Shown: piece after piece, positions 19,404-28,113 of the stretch
Layout of the letters: each line of letters begins with the position of its first letter
How positions within the stretch are numbered: the first letter of the stretch is position 1
From: Paraburkholderia sabiae
GTDB taxonomy: Bacteria; Pseudomonadota; Gammaproteobacteria; Burkholderiales; Burkholderiaceae
DNA: 64,000 bases
Direction of reading: 5' to 3'
NCBI RefSeq assembly: GCF_030412785.1
Contig: NZ_CP125295.1
Location: 5,146,001-5,210,000, forward strand
The notes under the pieces: generated by a model
Told to the model about the DNA's origin: nothing
What the model saw: the letters and a program-made list of their open reading frames with translations, nothing else
Database searches by the model: none
Program-made: the position numbers and the translations under genes

Positions 19404-19420
19404 ATAGAAAATTATTCTAT
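19404..19420. promoter_or_regulatory. Candidate Lrp-type operator
   Basis: Perfect 17-bp dyad ATAGAA-AATTA-TTCTAT, AT-rich and 13 bp upstream of the Lrp-type gene start, in the region shared with the divergent dioxygenase gene. Lrp-family operators are typically short AT-centred dyads of this kind. Confidence 0.5.
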
Positions 19421-19444
19421 TTCTCGTCAAGACGGAGGAATTAT

Positions 19445-19477
19445 ATGAAAACTCTTTCTCCGCGCAAATCGGTATAA
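19445..19477 (+). CDS. Candidate 10-residue leader peptide upstream of dioxygenase
   Basis: A GGAGG Shine-Dalgarno (19434-19438) stands six bases before an ATG that opens a 10-codon frame, MKTLSPRKSV, ending in TAA at 19475-19477. It lies 46 bp ahead of the dioxygenase start and is in another frame. The ribosome site is stronger than that of the dioxygenase itself. The peptide has no cysteine codon, so a classical cysteine attenuator is not indicated. It could be a translated leader or a chance match. Confidence 0.3.
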   Translation: MKTLSPRKSV

Positions 19478-19523
19478 ATGAGGGCAGTCCCGTTCTCTAA
19501 GAACAACACCCGCGGAGCCTTCC

Positions 19524-20156
19524 ATGAACCCTTCAACCGGCCTCAATACAAGCGAATCGTCATTGGCCGAAACGCATTCTTTTTTCTGTACGACGCCCGA
19601 AGCGGCTGCTGTCACGCGGCTCTGCTCGGCCCTCGACGTCGCTTTCGATGCCTGCACCGAGGCGCACGATCCGTCGCTGCATGCGTCTTTCGCCCGCGCG
19701 GTCCGCGCTGCGCTTACCGAAGCCGCCGCCGATCCCGCGCTTCTCACGGACGATCAACGCGAACCGTCCGCCACCTGCTACCGACGCCATCTGCTCGCCG
19801 CCGACCCGCACGGCCGCTATGCGATCGCCGCGCTCGTGTGGATGCCCGGCCAGGCGAGTCCGATTCACGCGCATCACACGTGGTGCGGCTATGCGGTGAT
19901 CGACGGCGCGTTGACGGAAACCTTGTACGACTGGCAGGCGGACGGCGATTGCGCGGTGCCCGTGCGTGAGCATTCGCGCGAAACGGGCGCGGTGTCGTTC
20001 ACGCGCGCCGGGCGCAACTGCATTCACCGGCTCGGCAATGGCAGCGGCGCGGCGGCTGTCTCGCTGCACATCTATGGCGTATCGGGCAATCAGATCGCGA
20101 CGCATGTGAACGACGTAGTACGCGTCGCCGATCACGTGCAAGCCGTTCCTGCCTGA
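19524..20156 (+). CDS. Cysteine dioxygenase-family thiol dioxygenase
   Basis: A 210-residue cupin enzyme that uses O2 to oxidise a thiol (cysteine or 3-mercaptopropionate) to a sulfinate. The cupin motif reads PIHAHHTWCGYAVIDGALTE, supplying two metal histidines, and the third ligand is in VSLHIYG near the C-terminus, giving the 3-His iron site of the family. Length matches bacterial members. Whether it prefers cysteine or mercaptopropionate cannot be read from the sequence. The divergent Lrp-type regulator and the dyad between them suggest induction by an amino acid. A strong terminator follows. Confidence 0.8.
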   Translation: MNPSTGLNTSESSLAETHSFFCTTPEAAAVTRLCSALDVAFDACTEAHDPSLHASFARAVRAALTEAAADPALLTDDQREPSATCYRRHLLAADPHGRYAIAALVWMPGQASPIHAHHTWCGYAVIDGALTETLYDWQADGDCAVPVREHSRETGAVSFTRAGRNCIHRLGNGSGAAAVSLHIYGVSGNQIATHVNDVVRVADHVQAVPA

Positions 20157-20188
20157 GCGCCCATCCGTCGTAATCGCATCAAACGAAA

Positions 20189-20219
20189 GGCGTCACGCAT
20201 TCACGCGTGACGCCTTTTT
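20189..20219 (+). terminator. Rho-independent terminator (convergent genes)
   Basis: Perfect 10-bp stem GGCGTCACGC / GCGTGACGCC (20189-20198 and 20205-20214), 6-base loop, five T residues after it and AAA before it. It ends the dioxygenase transcript and may also serve the MscS gene converging from the right. Confidence 0.88.
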
Positions 20220-20240
20220 CATTTCAAGCTCCGATCCTCT

Positions 20241-22898
20241 TCACGTCTTGCCTCCATCGCCCGCCGTCGGAATCTGCGGCGGCACGGAGGCCGTTTGTCC
20301 CGTCGACGGTGGCGCCGGACGCGGCTCGTGAGACACGTCGCGCGCCGGCGGCATCGCGCCGCCCGTCTTGGGCCGGAACGGCGTCGTCGTGCCCGTCGCG
20401 GCTTCGCGCGCGTGCGCCTCGTGATGCGCCATGTCGTGCTGCGCGACATCTTCGTCCATCAGCGCCTCGCCCACTTCGTCGCCGCGCGACGTATGCACGC
20501 GCATCTGCGGCACGGGAATCTCGATGCCCGCCTCGTCCATCTTGCGCTTGAGCCGCAGATTGAACGCGCGCGCCACGCTCCATTGCTGCAGCGGCCGCGT
20601 CTTGATCTGTCCTTTGACGACCATCCAGTTGGGATCAAAGCGATCGAGGCCCCACACTTCGACAGGACCGAGCATCTCGCGCCGGTAACGGAAGTCGGCC
20701 ATCAGATCCGCACCGACGGCGCGAATCAGTTGCGTCACCTCGTCGACATCGGCGGAAAACGGCACGCGCACTTCGAACACCGCGTACGCGAAATCGCGCG
20801 ACAGGTTCTTCACGATCTTGATCTGCGAAAACGGAATCGCGTGGATCGCCCCCTGGCCGTCGCGCAGACGCACCGTGCGGATCGACAGGTATTCGACCGT
20901 GCCCGCGTGGCCGCCGTCGATATCGATCCAGTCGCCGACCGAAATCGTGTCCTCGATGATGATGAAGAGACCCGTGATCAGATCGCTCACCAGCGACTGC
21001 GCGCCGAAACCGATCGCGAGACCGATCACGCCCGCGCCCGCCAGCAGCGGCGTCACGTTGATGCCGAGATTCGCCGCCGTGACGATGCCCGCAATCGTCA
21101 GGATCGTCACGAACAGCACGTTGCGCACGAGCGGCAGCATCGTGCGCGCGCGCATGCTCGGATTCTTCGACTTGTTGCGCGGACTGCTCGGATTGACGGC
21201 TTCCTGAATGGCCGTGTCGATCAGAATCCACACGAGCCACGACAGGAACACGGTGATCAGGATCGCCGTCAACGCGTGCGCGATGCCACGCGCCGTCACG
21301 CTTTCCTCGATGATCTGCGCGAGCGACACATCCCACAGCCGCGCCGCGAACTCGAAATATGCGAGCCACACGAACAGCGTGACGAGCGTGCCGACGAAAC
21401 GCAGCAGCCGCGTCAGATACGGCGAGCGGCGCCGGCGGCGCGCATTGCGCGGACGCGTCACACGCAGCACGACGGCCGACAGGAAGAACGCCAGCACCAG
21501 CAGCAGCGCCGTCACCACCGAGATCTGCAACACGTTCTCGCCGCTGCCGATACCGCCGATCGTCGCGATCACGGACGCCGTCGCGAGCACCAGCATCGGC
21601 ACGTGCCACAGCGACGCGAGCACGTCGAACGCATCGGTCGCGGCCTTGTGGTCGTGCCGCTGCTCGTACGCGCGATTGCGGATCAGATGCGCGACGGGAC
21701 GCCGGAACGCCAGCGCGAAGTAAGCGGTCAGCGCGGCCGCCGTCATGTTCGAGACCGTCGATACGAGCGCCGCGAGGTTCGTGCCGAGTTCATGCGCGAC
21801 GTCGTAATTGACGGCGGCATCGCCGAGCGCGCTGCAAATGCCGATCACGAACAGCAGCCGCCGCGCCTGCTCGATCAGCACGCGCACAGCCGCGCGCCGA
21901 TGCCCCGAGCCGAACAGCGAGAACATGATCAGGCAGATCGCCGAAAACACCGCGCCCGCGACGATCGCGTACGCGATCACCATTGCGATCGTGCGGCCGA
22001 GCGAATCGGGCATCGCGCGCACGAACATCAGCGCTGCGACGAACGCGACGATCCACGGACCGACGCGGCGCAGCGCGAAAATCAGAAGATCGCGCGTGGT
22101 CGGATTCGCATCGAGCCGCACGACGATGCCAAAGCGCGTGTGAATCCTGCGCTGCAGATAGATCAGCCCTGCCGCGCACGCACCCCAGCCGGCGAGCACG
22201 GCAATCATGTTCAGCAGCACGCGGCCGAAATGCTCGCGCCCCTGGCTCGTGACGATCGTGTAGATCTCGTTGCCCGCCGCGTTGAATCGGCCGGACCAGT
22301 AGTTGAGCGGCGAGCGGCCCTGATGCACGTCCGTTTCGAACGATGCGATGCCCGCCGCGATCGCGCCGAGCAAACCGGATCCGGGAGTCGCCTGCGCGGA
22401 CGCGGACGCGGGCGGCCCGACCGTCTTCGTCGCGTCGCGCAGCTTCTTGAGCTGCGTGACGAGCGCGGTGCGCTGGCGATCGTTGTCGAGCGTGGTGATC
22501 ACGCTGTCGAGCGATTTTTCCAGCTCCGCCTGGCTCGCGGGCGACGGCGCCGACGCGGCATCGGCTGCCGACGCGCCCGACGCGGCCGCTGGCGTCGACA
22601 CCGTTGCGCTGTTGATCAGGCTTTGCAGCGCGGGAATCATCGGCGTGCCGCTGGCGGCGCCGGCGGCATGCGCGCTGCCGGACAGGCCGAAGCTCGCGCA
22701 CGCCACTACGAGCGAGACACAGACGGACACGCGAAACGCATGCGCGAACGCGCCCGACGCCGCGCGATGCAATGATCGGGCGTGCGAAAAAAATGCAAAA
22801 ACGAATGCGAAAACAATATGGAAAACGGCGTCAATCGCCAAAAGCCCGCCGGATGACGGCGCAGCCCGCGATTCACGCCGCGCAAGGCATGACTTCAT
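20241..22898 (-). CDS. Large MscS-family mechanosensitive ion channel
   Basis: Up to 885 residues. An exported N-terminal domain follows a signal peptide ending SAHA near residue 77, then several membrane segments lead to the MscS core: the pore helix GAGVIGLAIGFGAQSLVSDL, then IEDTISVGDWIDI and the beta domain. The Gly/Ala-packed pore helix is typical. The protein opens under membrane tension to release solutes during osmotic downshock. The first 40 residues before the signal peptide are odd, so a TTG start at about residue 43 is a real alternative to the ATG at 22898. The C-terminal tail is Pro/Thr-rich. The gene is monocistronic. Confidence 0.85.
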   Translation of the reverse strand: MKSCLARRESRAAPSSGGLLAIDAVFHIVFAFVFAFFSHARSLHRAASGAFAHAFRVSVCVSLVVACASFGLSGSAHAAGAASGTPMIPALQSLINSATVSTPAAASGASAADAASAPSPASQAELEKSLDSVITTLDNDRQRTALVTQLKKLRDATKTVGPPASASAQATPGSGLLGAIAAGIASFETDVHQGRSPLNYWSGRFNAAGNEIYTIVTSQGREHFGRVLLNMIAVLAGWGACAAGLIYLQRRIHTRFGIVVRLDANPTTRDLLIFALRRVGPWIVAFVAALMFVRAMPDSLGRTIAMVIAYAIVAGAVFSAICLIMFSLFGSGHRRAAVRVLIEQARRLLFVIGICSALGDAAVNYDVAHELGTNLAALVSTVSNMTAAALTAYFALAFRRPVAHLIRNRAYEQRHDHKAATDAFDVLASLWHVPMLVLATASVIATIGGIGSGENVLQISVVTALLLVLAFFLSAVVLRVTRPRNARRRRRSPYLTRLLRFVGTLVTLFVWLAYFEFAARLWDVSLAQIIEESVTARGIAHALTAILITVFLSWLVWILIDTAIQEAVNPSSPRNKSKNPSMRARTMLPLVRNVLFVTILTIAGIVTAANLGINVTPLLAGAGVIGLAIGFGAQSLVSDLITGLFIIIEDTISVGDWIDIDGGHAGTVEYLSIRTVRLRDGQGAIHAIPFSQIKIVKNLSRDFAYAVFEVRVPFSADVDEVTQLIRAVGADLMADFRYRREMLGPVEVWGLDRFDPNWMVVKGQIKTRPLQQWSVARAFNLRLKRKMDEAGIEIPVPQMRVHTSRGDEVGEALMDEDVAQHDMAHHEAHAREAATGTTTPFRPKTGGAMPPARDVSHEPRPAPPSTGQTASVPPQIPTAGDGGKT

Positions 22899-23084
22899 GG
22901 CAATCCGTGACTGTGCTGCAACTGTGCAGGTTGCGTGGGACGGGAGACGCCAAGTTTAGCGGGTGTCGTCGAGGGAAAACTCCCCGATGCGTAACCGAAT
23001 GTTAGTGCACTTGCGCAGCGGCGTGAGAGCCGCTCCGGCGCGGCGCGCGGTGCTGGCACGCGCGCCGGACGGCGTTCGGCCCGT

Positions 23085-23732
23085 TCAGTAGGCGACTGTC
23101 GCGAGCTGATGAACGAAACGGCCCTGCTCCAGCTCGTCGACGAACGCGATCGCGTAGTCTTCCGCCGAAATGCTGCTGTTGCCCTGCGCGTCGACGATCA
23201 GCGAGCCCGCGCCCGTGCGGAACGTGCCCTTGCGCTCGCCCGGTGCGATCAGCGCGGCGGGCGCGAAGAACGTCCAGTCGAGATCGTTTGCTGCGCGAAG
23301 GATGGGCAGCGCATCGCGGTGCGCGAGCGCAATCGCCTTGTACGCTTGCGGAAAGCCTTCCGTATCGACGAGCTGTTTGCCAGGCGCCACTTCCAGCGAT
23401 CCCGCGCCGCCCACCACGACGAGGCGCTTCACGCCCGCCGAACGCGTGCCTTCGACGAGCGCGCGCGTCGCCTTCTCGATCAGCGCAACGTTGTCCATCG
23501 GCGGCGCATACGCGCTCGCGACGACGTCGTGTCCGCGTGCACCCGCTGCAACGCTCGCGGCATCCGTCACGTCAGCCTGCGCCGCCGTCACGTTCGCGAT
23601 ATCGGCCGGCACGCGCTCGGGATTGCGCGAGAACGCCGTCACCTGATGCCCGCGGCGCGCCGCTTCAGCCGCGACCCGCGATCCGATCATGCCCGTTGCG
23701 CCGAACAGCGCGATCTTCAGTGCTTTGCTCAT
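23085..23732 (-). CDS. NAD(P)-binding oxidoreductase (NmrA/YwnB-like)
   Basis: A 215-residue single Rossmann-fold protein of the atypical SDR type. The nucleotide-binding loop is ALFGATGMIGSRVAAEA at the N-terminus, then TAFSRNPERVP, DVTDAASVAAGARGHDVVASA and RLVVVGGAGSLEV. The canonical YxxxK pair is not obvious, as in NmrA-like and YwnB-like members, which are often redox sensors or flavin/quinone-related reductases. The gene lies 107 bp downstream of an Rrf2-family regulator, and a dyad matching the one in front of that regulator precedes it. B. subtilis ywnA-ywnB has the same pairing. Start 23732 follows GAAAGGAAC. Confidence 0.78.
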   Translation of the reverse strand: MSKALKIALFGATGMIGSRVAAEAARRGHQVTAFSRNPERVPADIANVTAAQADVTDAASVAAGARGHDVVASAYAPPMDNVALIEKATRALVEGTRSAGVKRLVVVGGAGSLEVAPGKQLVDTEGFPQAYKAIALAHRDALPILRAANDLDWTFFAPAALIAPGERKGTFRTGAGSLIVDAQGNSSISAEDYAIAFVDELEQGRFVHQLATVAY

Positions 23733-23753
23733 GACAATGTTCCTTTCGCTTAA

Positions 23754-23774
23754 ATGTAACTTTGTTGATTACAT
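23754..23774. promoter_or_regulatory. Rrf2-type operator upstream of the oxidoreductase gene
   Basis: Dyad ATGTAA-N9-TTACAT (21 bp), 22 bp before the oxidoreductase start. The same TGTAA-N9-TTACA arrangement recurs in front of the Rrf2 gene at 24357-24377. Two copies with identical spacing, one at each gene of the pair, strongly suggest a common repressor. Confidence 0.7.
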
Positions 23775-23839
23775 ATTTCGTTAAAAAAATCGGGGCGTCG
23801 CCCCGTGCTTCTGCTTTTCACTTCGAGTTTTTACTTCGC

Positions 23840-24304
<465 letters not shown>

Positions 24305-24356
24305 AGCGCTAGATCATCCGATACGCATGAAACGCACGCTACATCCCGGCGACGAT

Positions 24357-24377
24357 GTGTAATCATCATAGTTACAC
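24357..24377. promoter_or_regulatory. Rrf2-type operator upstream of the rrf2 gene
   Basis: Dyad GTGTAA-N9-TTACAC (21 bp), 53 bp before the Rrf2-family start. It matches the dyad at 23754-23774 in arms and spacer length and suggests autoregulation. Confidence 0.7.
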
Positions 24378-24399
24378 TTGGCACGCCAGTCAAGCGCGC

Positions 24400-24861
24400 T
24401 TATTTGTCCATCTGCTTCTGGGCGTCGCTGGATTCGGACGACGTCGACTGCGAACTCGCCGATGCGTCGCTCGACCATTGCTGCAGCTTGCGCCCGGCCG
24501 TTTCGAGCCCGGCGCCCGTCGAATTCATCGCCTTGTTGACGGCGGCGTTCGTCGCGCTGGCGGCGCCTTGCAGATTGGCCTGCGCCTGCGAGGCGAGATT
24601 GCTCGGGCTGAGATCGATCGTCGGGCCCGACGCAGCCGTATCGAGATTCTGCTGCGCGGTCGTCTTCGCGGCGTCGACCTGCTGGCCGACGTAGCTCGCG
24701 GCCTGATCGAGCTTCTGGCTGGCCTGCTGCGCGATGTCGTCGAGCTTCGGCGTCGTCTGCCCCGCCGACGCATCGTTCTTCTGGCAGGCGGCGAGGCCCG
24801 CGAGCAGCGCGGTAGCGAAGATCGTCGAGCGGATCAGCGGATGGCGTGAGAGTGGTTTCAT
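24400..24861 (-). CDS. Lipoprotein with amphipathic helical repeats
   Basis: A 153-residue predicted lipoprotein: basic start MKPLSRHPLIRS, hydrophobic core and lipobox LAGLAAC (lipidated cysteine at residue 26). The mature part is rich in Ala, Gln, Ser and Asp with helical heptad-like stretches (IAQQASQKLDQAASYVGQQV, then AAKTTAQQNLDTAA), similar to helical YtxH/LEA-like envelope proteins. It ends in a Ser-rich tail. No enzymatic motif is visible. The gene stands alone upstream of the rrf2 control region and is divergent from the PfpI-like gene. Confidence 0.7.
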   Translation of the reverse strand: MKPLSRHPLIRSTIFATALLAGLAACQKNDASAGQTTPKLDDIAQQASQKLDQAASYVGQQVDAAKTTAQQNLDTAASGPTIDLSPSNLASQAQANLQGAASATNAAVNKAMNSTGAGLETAGRKLQQWSSDASASSQSTSSESSDAQKQMDK

Positions 24862-25010
24862 GCTTGTGATTGAGCCGCAGCGAGCGGCTTCGTCTTGCGA
24901 AAACGCCTCAATGATACGCTGTTGCGCGTCGCGCCCTTCGCGATGCTGTCAACAAAGCGGGAGTAGACTCCCGACGTTCGACGTGTTCCCTCAACCACTG
25001 GAGGCATGCG

Positions 25011-25592
25011 ATGGCAGCAAAGAAGATTCTGTTCCTGACAGGCGACTTCGCCGAGGATTACGAAACGATGGTGCCGTTTCAGGCGCTGCAGGCAGTCGGC
25101 CATATCGTCGATGCCGTCTGTCCCGGCAAGCGCGCGGGCGAGCGCGTGAAGACGGCGATTCACGATTTCGAAGGCGACCAGACGTACACCGAAAAGCCCG
25201 GCCATTTCTTCACGCTGAACGCGACGTTCGACGAGATCGTTCCGTCGCAATATGACGCGCTCGCGATCGCAGGCGGCCGCGCGCCGGAGTATCTGCGGCT
25301 CGACGCCAAGGTCATCGACGTCGTGCGCCAGTTCGCCGAAGCCTCCAAGCCGATCGCGGCCATCTGTCACGCCGCGCAGCTGCTCGCCGCCGCCGACGTG
25401 ATCCGCGGCAAACGCATTTCAGCCTATCCCGCCTGCGCGCCCGAAGTGAAACTGGCGGGCGGCGACTACGCGGACATTCCCGTCGATGCCGCCGTCACCG
25501 ATGGGAACTTCGTCACGGCGCCTGCGTGGCCCGCGCATCCCGAATGGCTGCGCCAGTTCCTCGTCGTGCTGGGCACGCGCATCGAGTTGTGA
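25011..25592 (+). CDS. DJ-1/PfpI-family protein
   Basis: A 193-residue class-I glutamine-amidotransferase-like protein. The nucleophilic elbow is [10 protein letters not shown] with C119 followed by H120, and the acidic residue that tunes the cysteine lies in [10 protein letters not shown]. The GG in [12 protein letters not shown] belongs to the oxyanion region. Relatives (YhbO, YajL, PfpI) act in stress protection, and reported activities include deglycation or glyoxalase activity; which applies here is unknown. The ATG follows a GGAGG-type ribosome site. Close relatives are often found near stress genes, but no operon partner is seen here. Confidence 0.85.
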   Translation: MAAKKILFLTGDFAEDYETMVPFQALQAVGHIVDAVCPGKRAGERVKTAIHDFEGDQTYTEKPGHFFTLNATFDEIVPSQYDALAIAGGRAPEYLRLDAKVIDVVRQFAEASKPIAAICHAAQLLAAADVIRGKRISAYPACAPEVKLAGGDYADIPVDAAVTDGNFVTAPAWPAHPEWLRQFLVVLGTRIEL

Positions 25593-25689
25593 CACGTCCG
25601 AGCGCCAGCCGCCCAGTTTGAGATTTTTCCGATTTCACGCATGCATAGGGCCTTCTAGAGTCGCGGGTTGACTTTCGGGAGGCTCTACT

Positions 25690-26013
25690 ATGGATTTCAC
25701 TAACTGGGTGATCATTCTCGCTGTCGCGCTGATCTCGTTGACCTTTTTCTGTTCGCGCGCACCGGCCGGCTGGTCGATCGAAAACCGCGCGCGGCGCTTC
25801 ACCGGCATGCGTCTGCTGGCGCAAGCGGTCCTGTCGTTCTGGAGCGCGCTGCTGATCGTCGTGCGCGGCCTTTTCGCACTGGGCGCACGCACGTTTCATG
25901 TCGCGCCCCAACTCGTCCTCGCGGGCGCCCTGCTTCTGATCGTCGCAAGCTGCTACTGGTCGATCCGCGGCAGCAAGCTCCTCAAGCCGCGCCGCCTGTT
26001 CTCCGCACCCTGA
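25690..26013 (+). CDS. Small membrane protein (107 aa)
   Basis: A 107-residue protein with three likely membrane segments (about residues 6-22, 45-65 and 75-92) and short basic loops, ending in KLLKPRRLFSAP. A GGGAGG ribosome site precedes the ATG by 9 bases. No family is recognised and no function is proposed. It converges with the histidine kinase gene with a 22-bp gap. Confidence 0.6.
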   Translation: MDFTNWVIILAVALISLTFFCSRAPAGWSIENRARRFTGMRLLAQAVLSFWSALLIVVRGLFALGARTFHVAPQLVLAGALLLIVASCYWSIRGSKLLKPRRLFSAP

Positions 26014-26035
26014 GCATTTCGCCCGCGCGAATCCG

Positions 26036-27688
26036 CTAACGCGCGTCGGCACGCAACGGCTGCTCGCCTGCCGTCGTCGCCAGATCGCGCTCTTCTTCCA
26101 GCGACGCCAACGCATCGGGCAACGACAGATAGAACGTCGTGCCCACATCTTGCGTCGATTCGGCCCACACCCGCCCGCCGTGCCGCTCGATCATACGCCG
26201 CACGAGCGCCAGACCGATCCCCTCGCCCGACGCCACATTGCCGTGCAGCCGCTGAAACGCATTGAACAGGCGCGGCATCGCGACGTCCGGAATGCCGAGG
26301 CCGTTGTCCTTCACATAGAAAATGCGCAGCGTCTGCACGCCGGGCGGCGCGGGCGCCGTGCCGATTTCGACGATGCCCGTGCGCTCCGGGCTCAGATAAT
26401 TGATCGCATTGCCGATCAGATTCGCGAACACCTGTTCGAGCGCTGTCGGATCGCCCCACACGGGCGGCAGCGACTGGACGATCACGCGCGCGCCGCGGTC
26501 GCGGATGGTCGCCTGCATCGCGTCGATCACACGCTGCACGATGTCGCGCACATCGACCTGCTGGCGGCGGTACTCGACGCGGCCGACGCGCGATAGCCGC
26601 AACAGTGCGTCGATGATATGCGACGCGCGCAATACGGCCGTCTGTAGAAAATGCAGCGCTTCGCCGATGTCTTCGTCGATCAGCCGTTCGACATGCTGCC
26701 GCTGCTGCGCCGTCAGCGACGACTGCCGGATGGCCGCGCGCAGATCGTCGCAGGCGTGGATCAGCTCTTTCGAAAAGCCTTGCAGATTGACGAGCGGCGA
26801 ACGCAAATCGTGCGACACGCTGTAGATGAAGGTTTCGTTTTCCTGGGTCTGCTGGCGCAAGGTTTCGTTGGTCTGCGCGAGGTCGGCCGCGTGACGACCC
26901 AGATCGGACTGGAAGCGCGCCTGCTGACGCTCCGCTTCGAGCAGGCGGCGGCTCGCGACATGCAGCGTCAGATCGAGCCGCGCGATTTCATCGTTACCGC
27001 GCGTCAAGGGCGCGAGCGGCTCGTTGCTCGCGAGCCGGCTCGCGTTGTCCGACAGCAGCGCCAGCCGGCCGCGCACGCCGCGCGCGAACATCCAGAACGC
27101 GATCGCGACGAACACCAGCGAGCCGGTCACGGCCGCGACGATCAACGATTGCTGCCGCTCCCGCGCTGCCGCGGCTTCCGCCGAGCGCACCGAGTCGAGC
27201 AGCCGTTCCTGCGCCTGAAACGCGGCGATCTGCGCGCGAAAACTGTCGAGCACGTCCGTTCCCGCGAGATCGCGAAAACGCTGCAAGACGTCGCGCCGCC
27301 GACCCGAGCGGATCAGATCCTGCACGCGATCCGACCATTGCCGGTAAGCCTGCACGGATTGGCGGATCTGCGCAGCGCGCTCTACTTGCGTGGGATTGTC
27401 GGCGACCAGTTCGGCGAGCCGGTCGATGCGGCGGTCGACGTCCACCCAGAACGCGACGGGTGTGGCGACGTCGCGCGTGCCGCTCACCACCGTGCCACGC
27501 AAGCGCACGGATTCGAGCAGGACGGGCGCGAGAATATTGGCCGTCTGCCGCAGCACGTCTTCGCTGTGCATGCTCCAGCGCTCGGCCTGCTCGGCATCCG
27601 CCTGCGCCTTGACCAGCCCCGACAGCAATGCGAGTTCGAATACGGCGGGTATCGCAATCAGAAGCAGGCCTTTGGTCGTCAGTCTCAT
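26036..27688 (-). CDS. CHASE3-type sensor histidine kinase (orphan)
   Basis: A 550-residue membrane kinase. An N-terminal membrane segment (about residues 6-22), a periplasmic all-helical region of about 155 residues resembling CHASE3, and a second membrane segment (SLIVAAVTGSLVFVAIAFW) are followed by a HAMP linker and coiled coil. The phospho-acceptor histidine is in YSVSHDLRSPLVNLQGFSKEL; the ATPase lobe shows NAINYLSP (N box), VKDNGLGIP (G1), EGIGLALVRRM (G2). It resembles phytochrome-type HisKA kinases. Start 27688 places the first membrane segment at the N-terminus. No response regulator is adjacent, so its partner is unknown. Confidence 0.85.
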   Translation of the reverse strand: MRLTTKGLLLIAIPAVFELALLSGLVKAQADAEQAERWSMHSEDVLRQTANILAPVLLESVRLRGTVVSGTRDVATPVAFWVDVDRRIDRLAELVADNPTQVERAAQIRQSVQAYRQWSDRVQDLIRSGRRRDVLQRFRDLAGTDVLDSFRAQIAAFQAQERLLDSVRSAEAAAARERQQSLIVAAVTGSLVFVAIAFWMFARGVRGRLALLSDNASRLASNEPLAPLTRGNDEIARLDLTLHVASRRLLEAERQQARFQSDLGRHAADLAQTNETLRQQTQENETFIYSVSHDLRSPLVNLQGFSKELIHACDDLRAAIRQSSLTAQQRQHVERLIDEDIGEALHFLQTAVLRASHIIDALLRLSRVGRVEYRRQQVDVRDIVQRVIDAMQATIRDRGARVIVQSLPPVWGDPTALEQVFANLIGNAINYLSPERTGIVEIGTAPAPPGVQTLRIFYVKDNGLGIPDVAMPRLFNAFQRLHGNVASGEGIGLALVRRMIERHGGRVWAESTQDVGTTFYLSLPDALASLEEERDLATTAGEQPLRADAR

Positions 27689-27931
27689 GCGTGCGCCGGG
27701 GAAGTCGGAAGCCGGCGGGTCGCGCCGGGACGGCACATTATGTCGGCGATTGCGGCCGATGACAAAGACGGTTCGGGCGCGCGCCCCGCCAAGCTGGTGC
27801 ACAGGGCGACGCCTAAACTTCGCTACTCCCGCCGCGTCGGGCCGCGCGTTATCTATTCGTAGGAAAACATTAAGCAAATCACAGGGATATGCCCATTTTT
27901 GGGATTACGTGATGCCCCAACGCGGCACACA

Positions 27932-27948
27932 TGCACATAGACGGTGCG
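27932..27948 (+). promoter_or_regulatory. Candidate NtrC enhancer site for amt
   Basis: The 17-bp sequence TGCACATAGACGGTGCG matches the NtrC consensus (TGCACY-N5-RGTGCA) at nearly every arm position. It lies about 110 bp upstream of a sigma54-type -24/-12 promoter ahead of the ammonium transporter gene, the distance usual for NtrC enhancers. Confidence 0.6.
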
Positions 27949-28057
27949 CCTTGCCCGCTGTGCGCCCCGCAAGCGATTCCGGGATCACACCGCCCGACGC
28001 CCGAAGAACCCATTCCAGTGCAGCTTCGCACCGCCGGAACGCGTGGCCGCCTCCATT

Positions 28058-28072
28058 TGGCCCACTTCTTGC
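28058..28072 (+). promoter_or_regulatory. Candidate sigma54 promoter for amt
   Basis: TGGCCC-ACTTC-TTGC has the obligatory GG and GC dinucleotides exactly 10 bp apart. It ends 41 bp before the amt start codon. Together with the NtrC-like site upstream it suggests induction under nitrogen limitation. Confidence 0.6.
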
Positions 28073-28113
28073 GTTCGATGCCCGCTTTTCGAGCATCGCA
28101 GGATCCCACACGG

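Noticed and set aside
20295..22775. 826-codon open frame antisense to the MscS channel
   Set aside because: Arg/His-rich composition without domain features, opposite a gene with clear MscS motifs.
27931..28113. N-terminal extension of the ammonium transporter to 461 residues
   Set aside because: The added residues are not hydrophobic or Amt-like and would cover the NtrC-like and sigma54-like sites.
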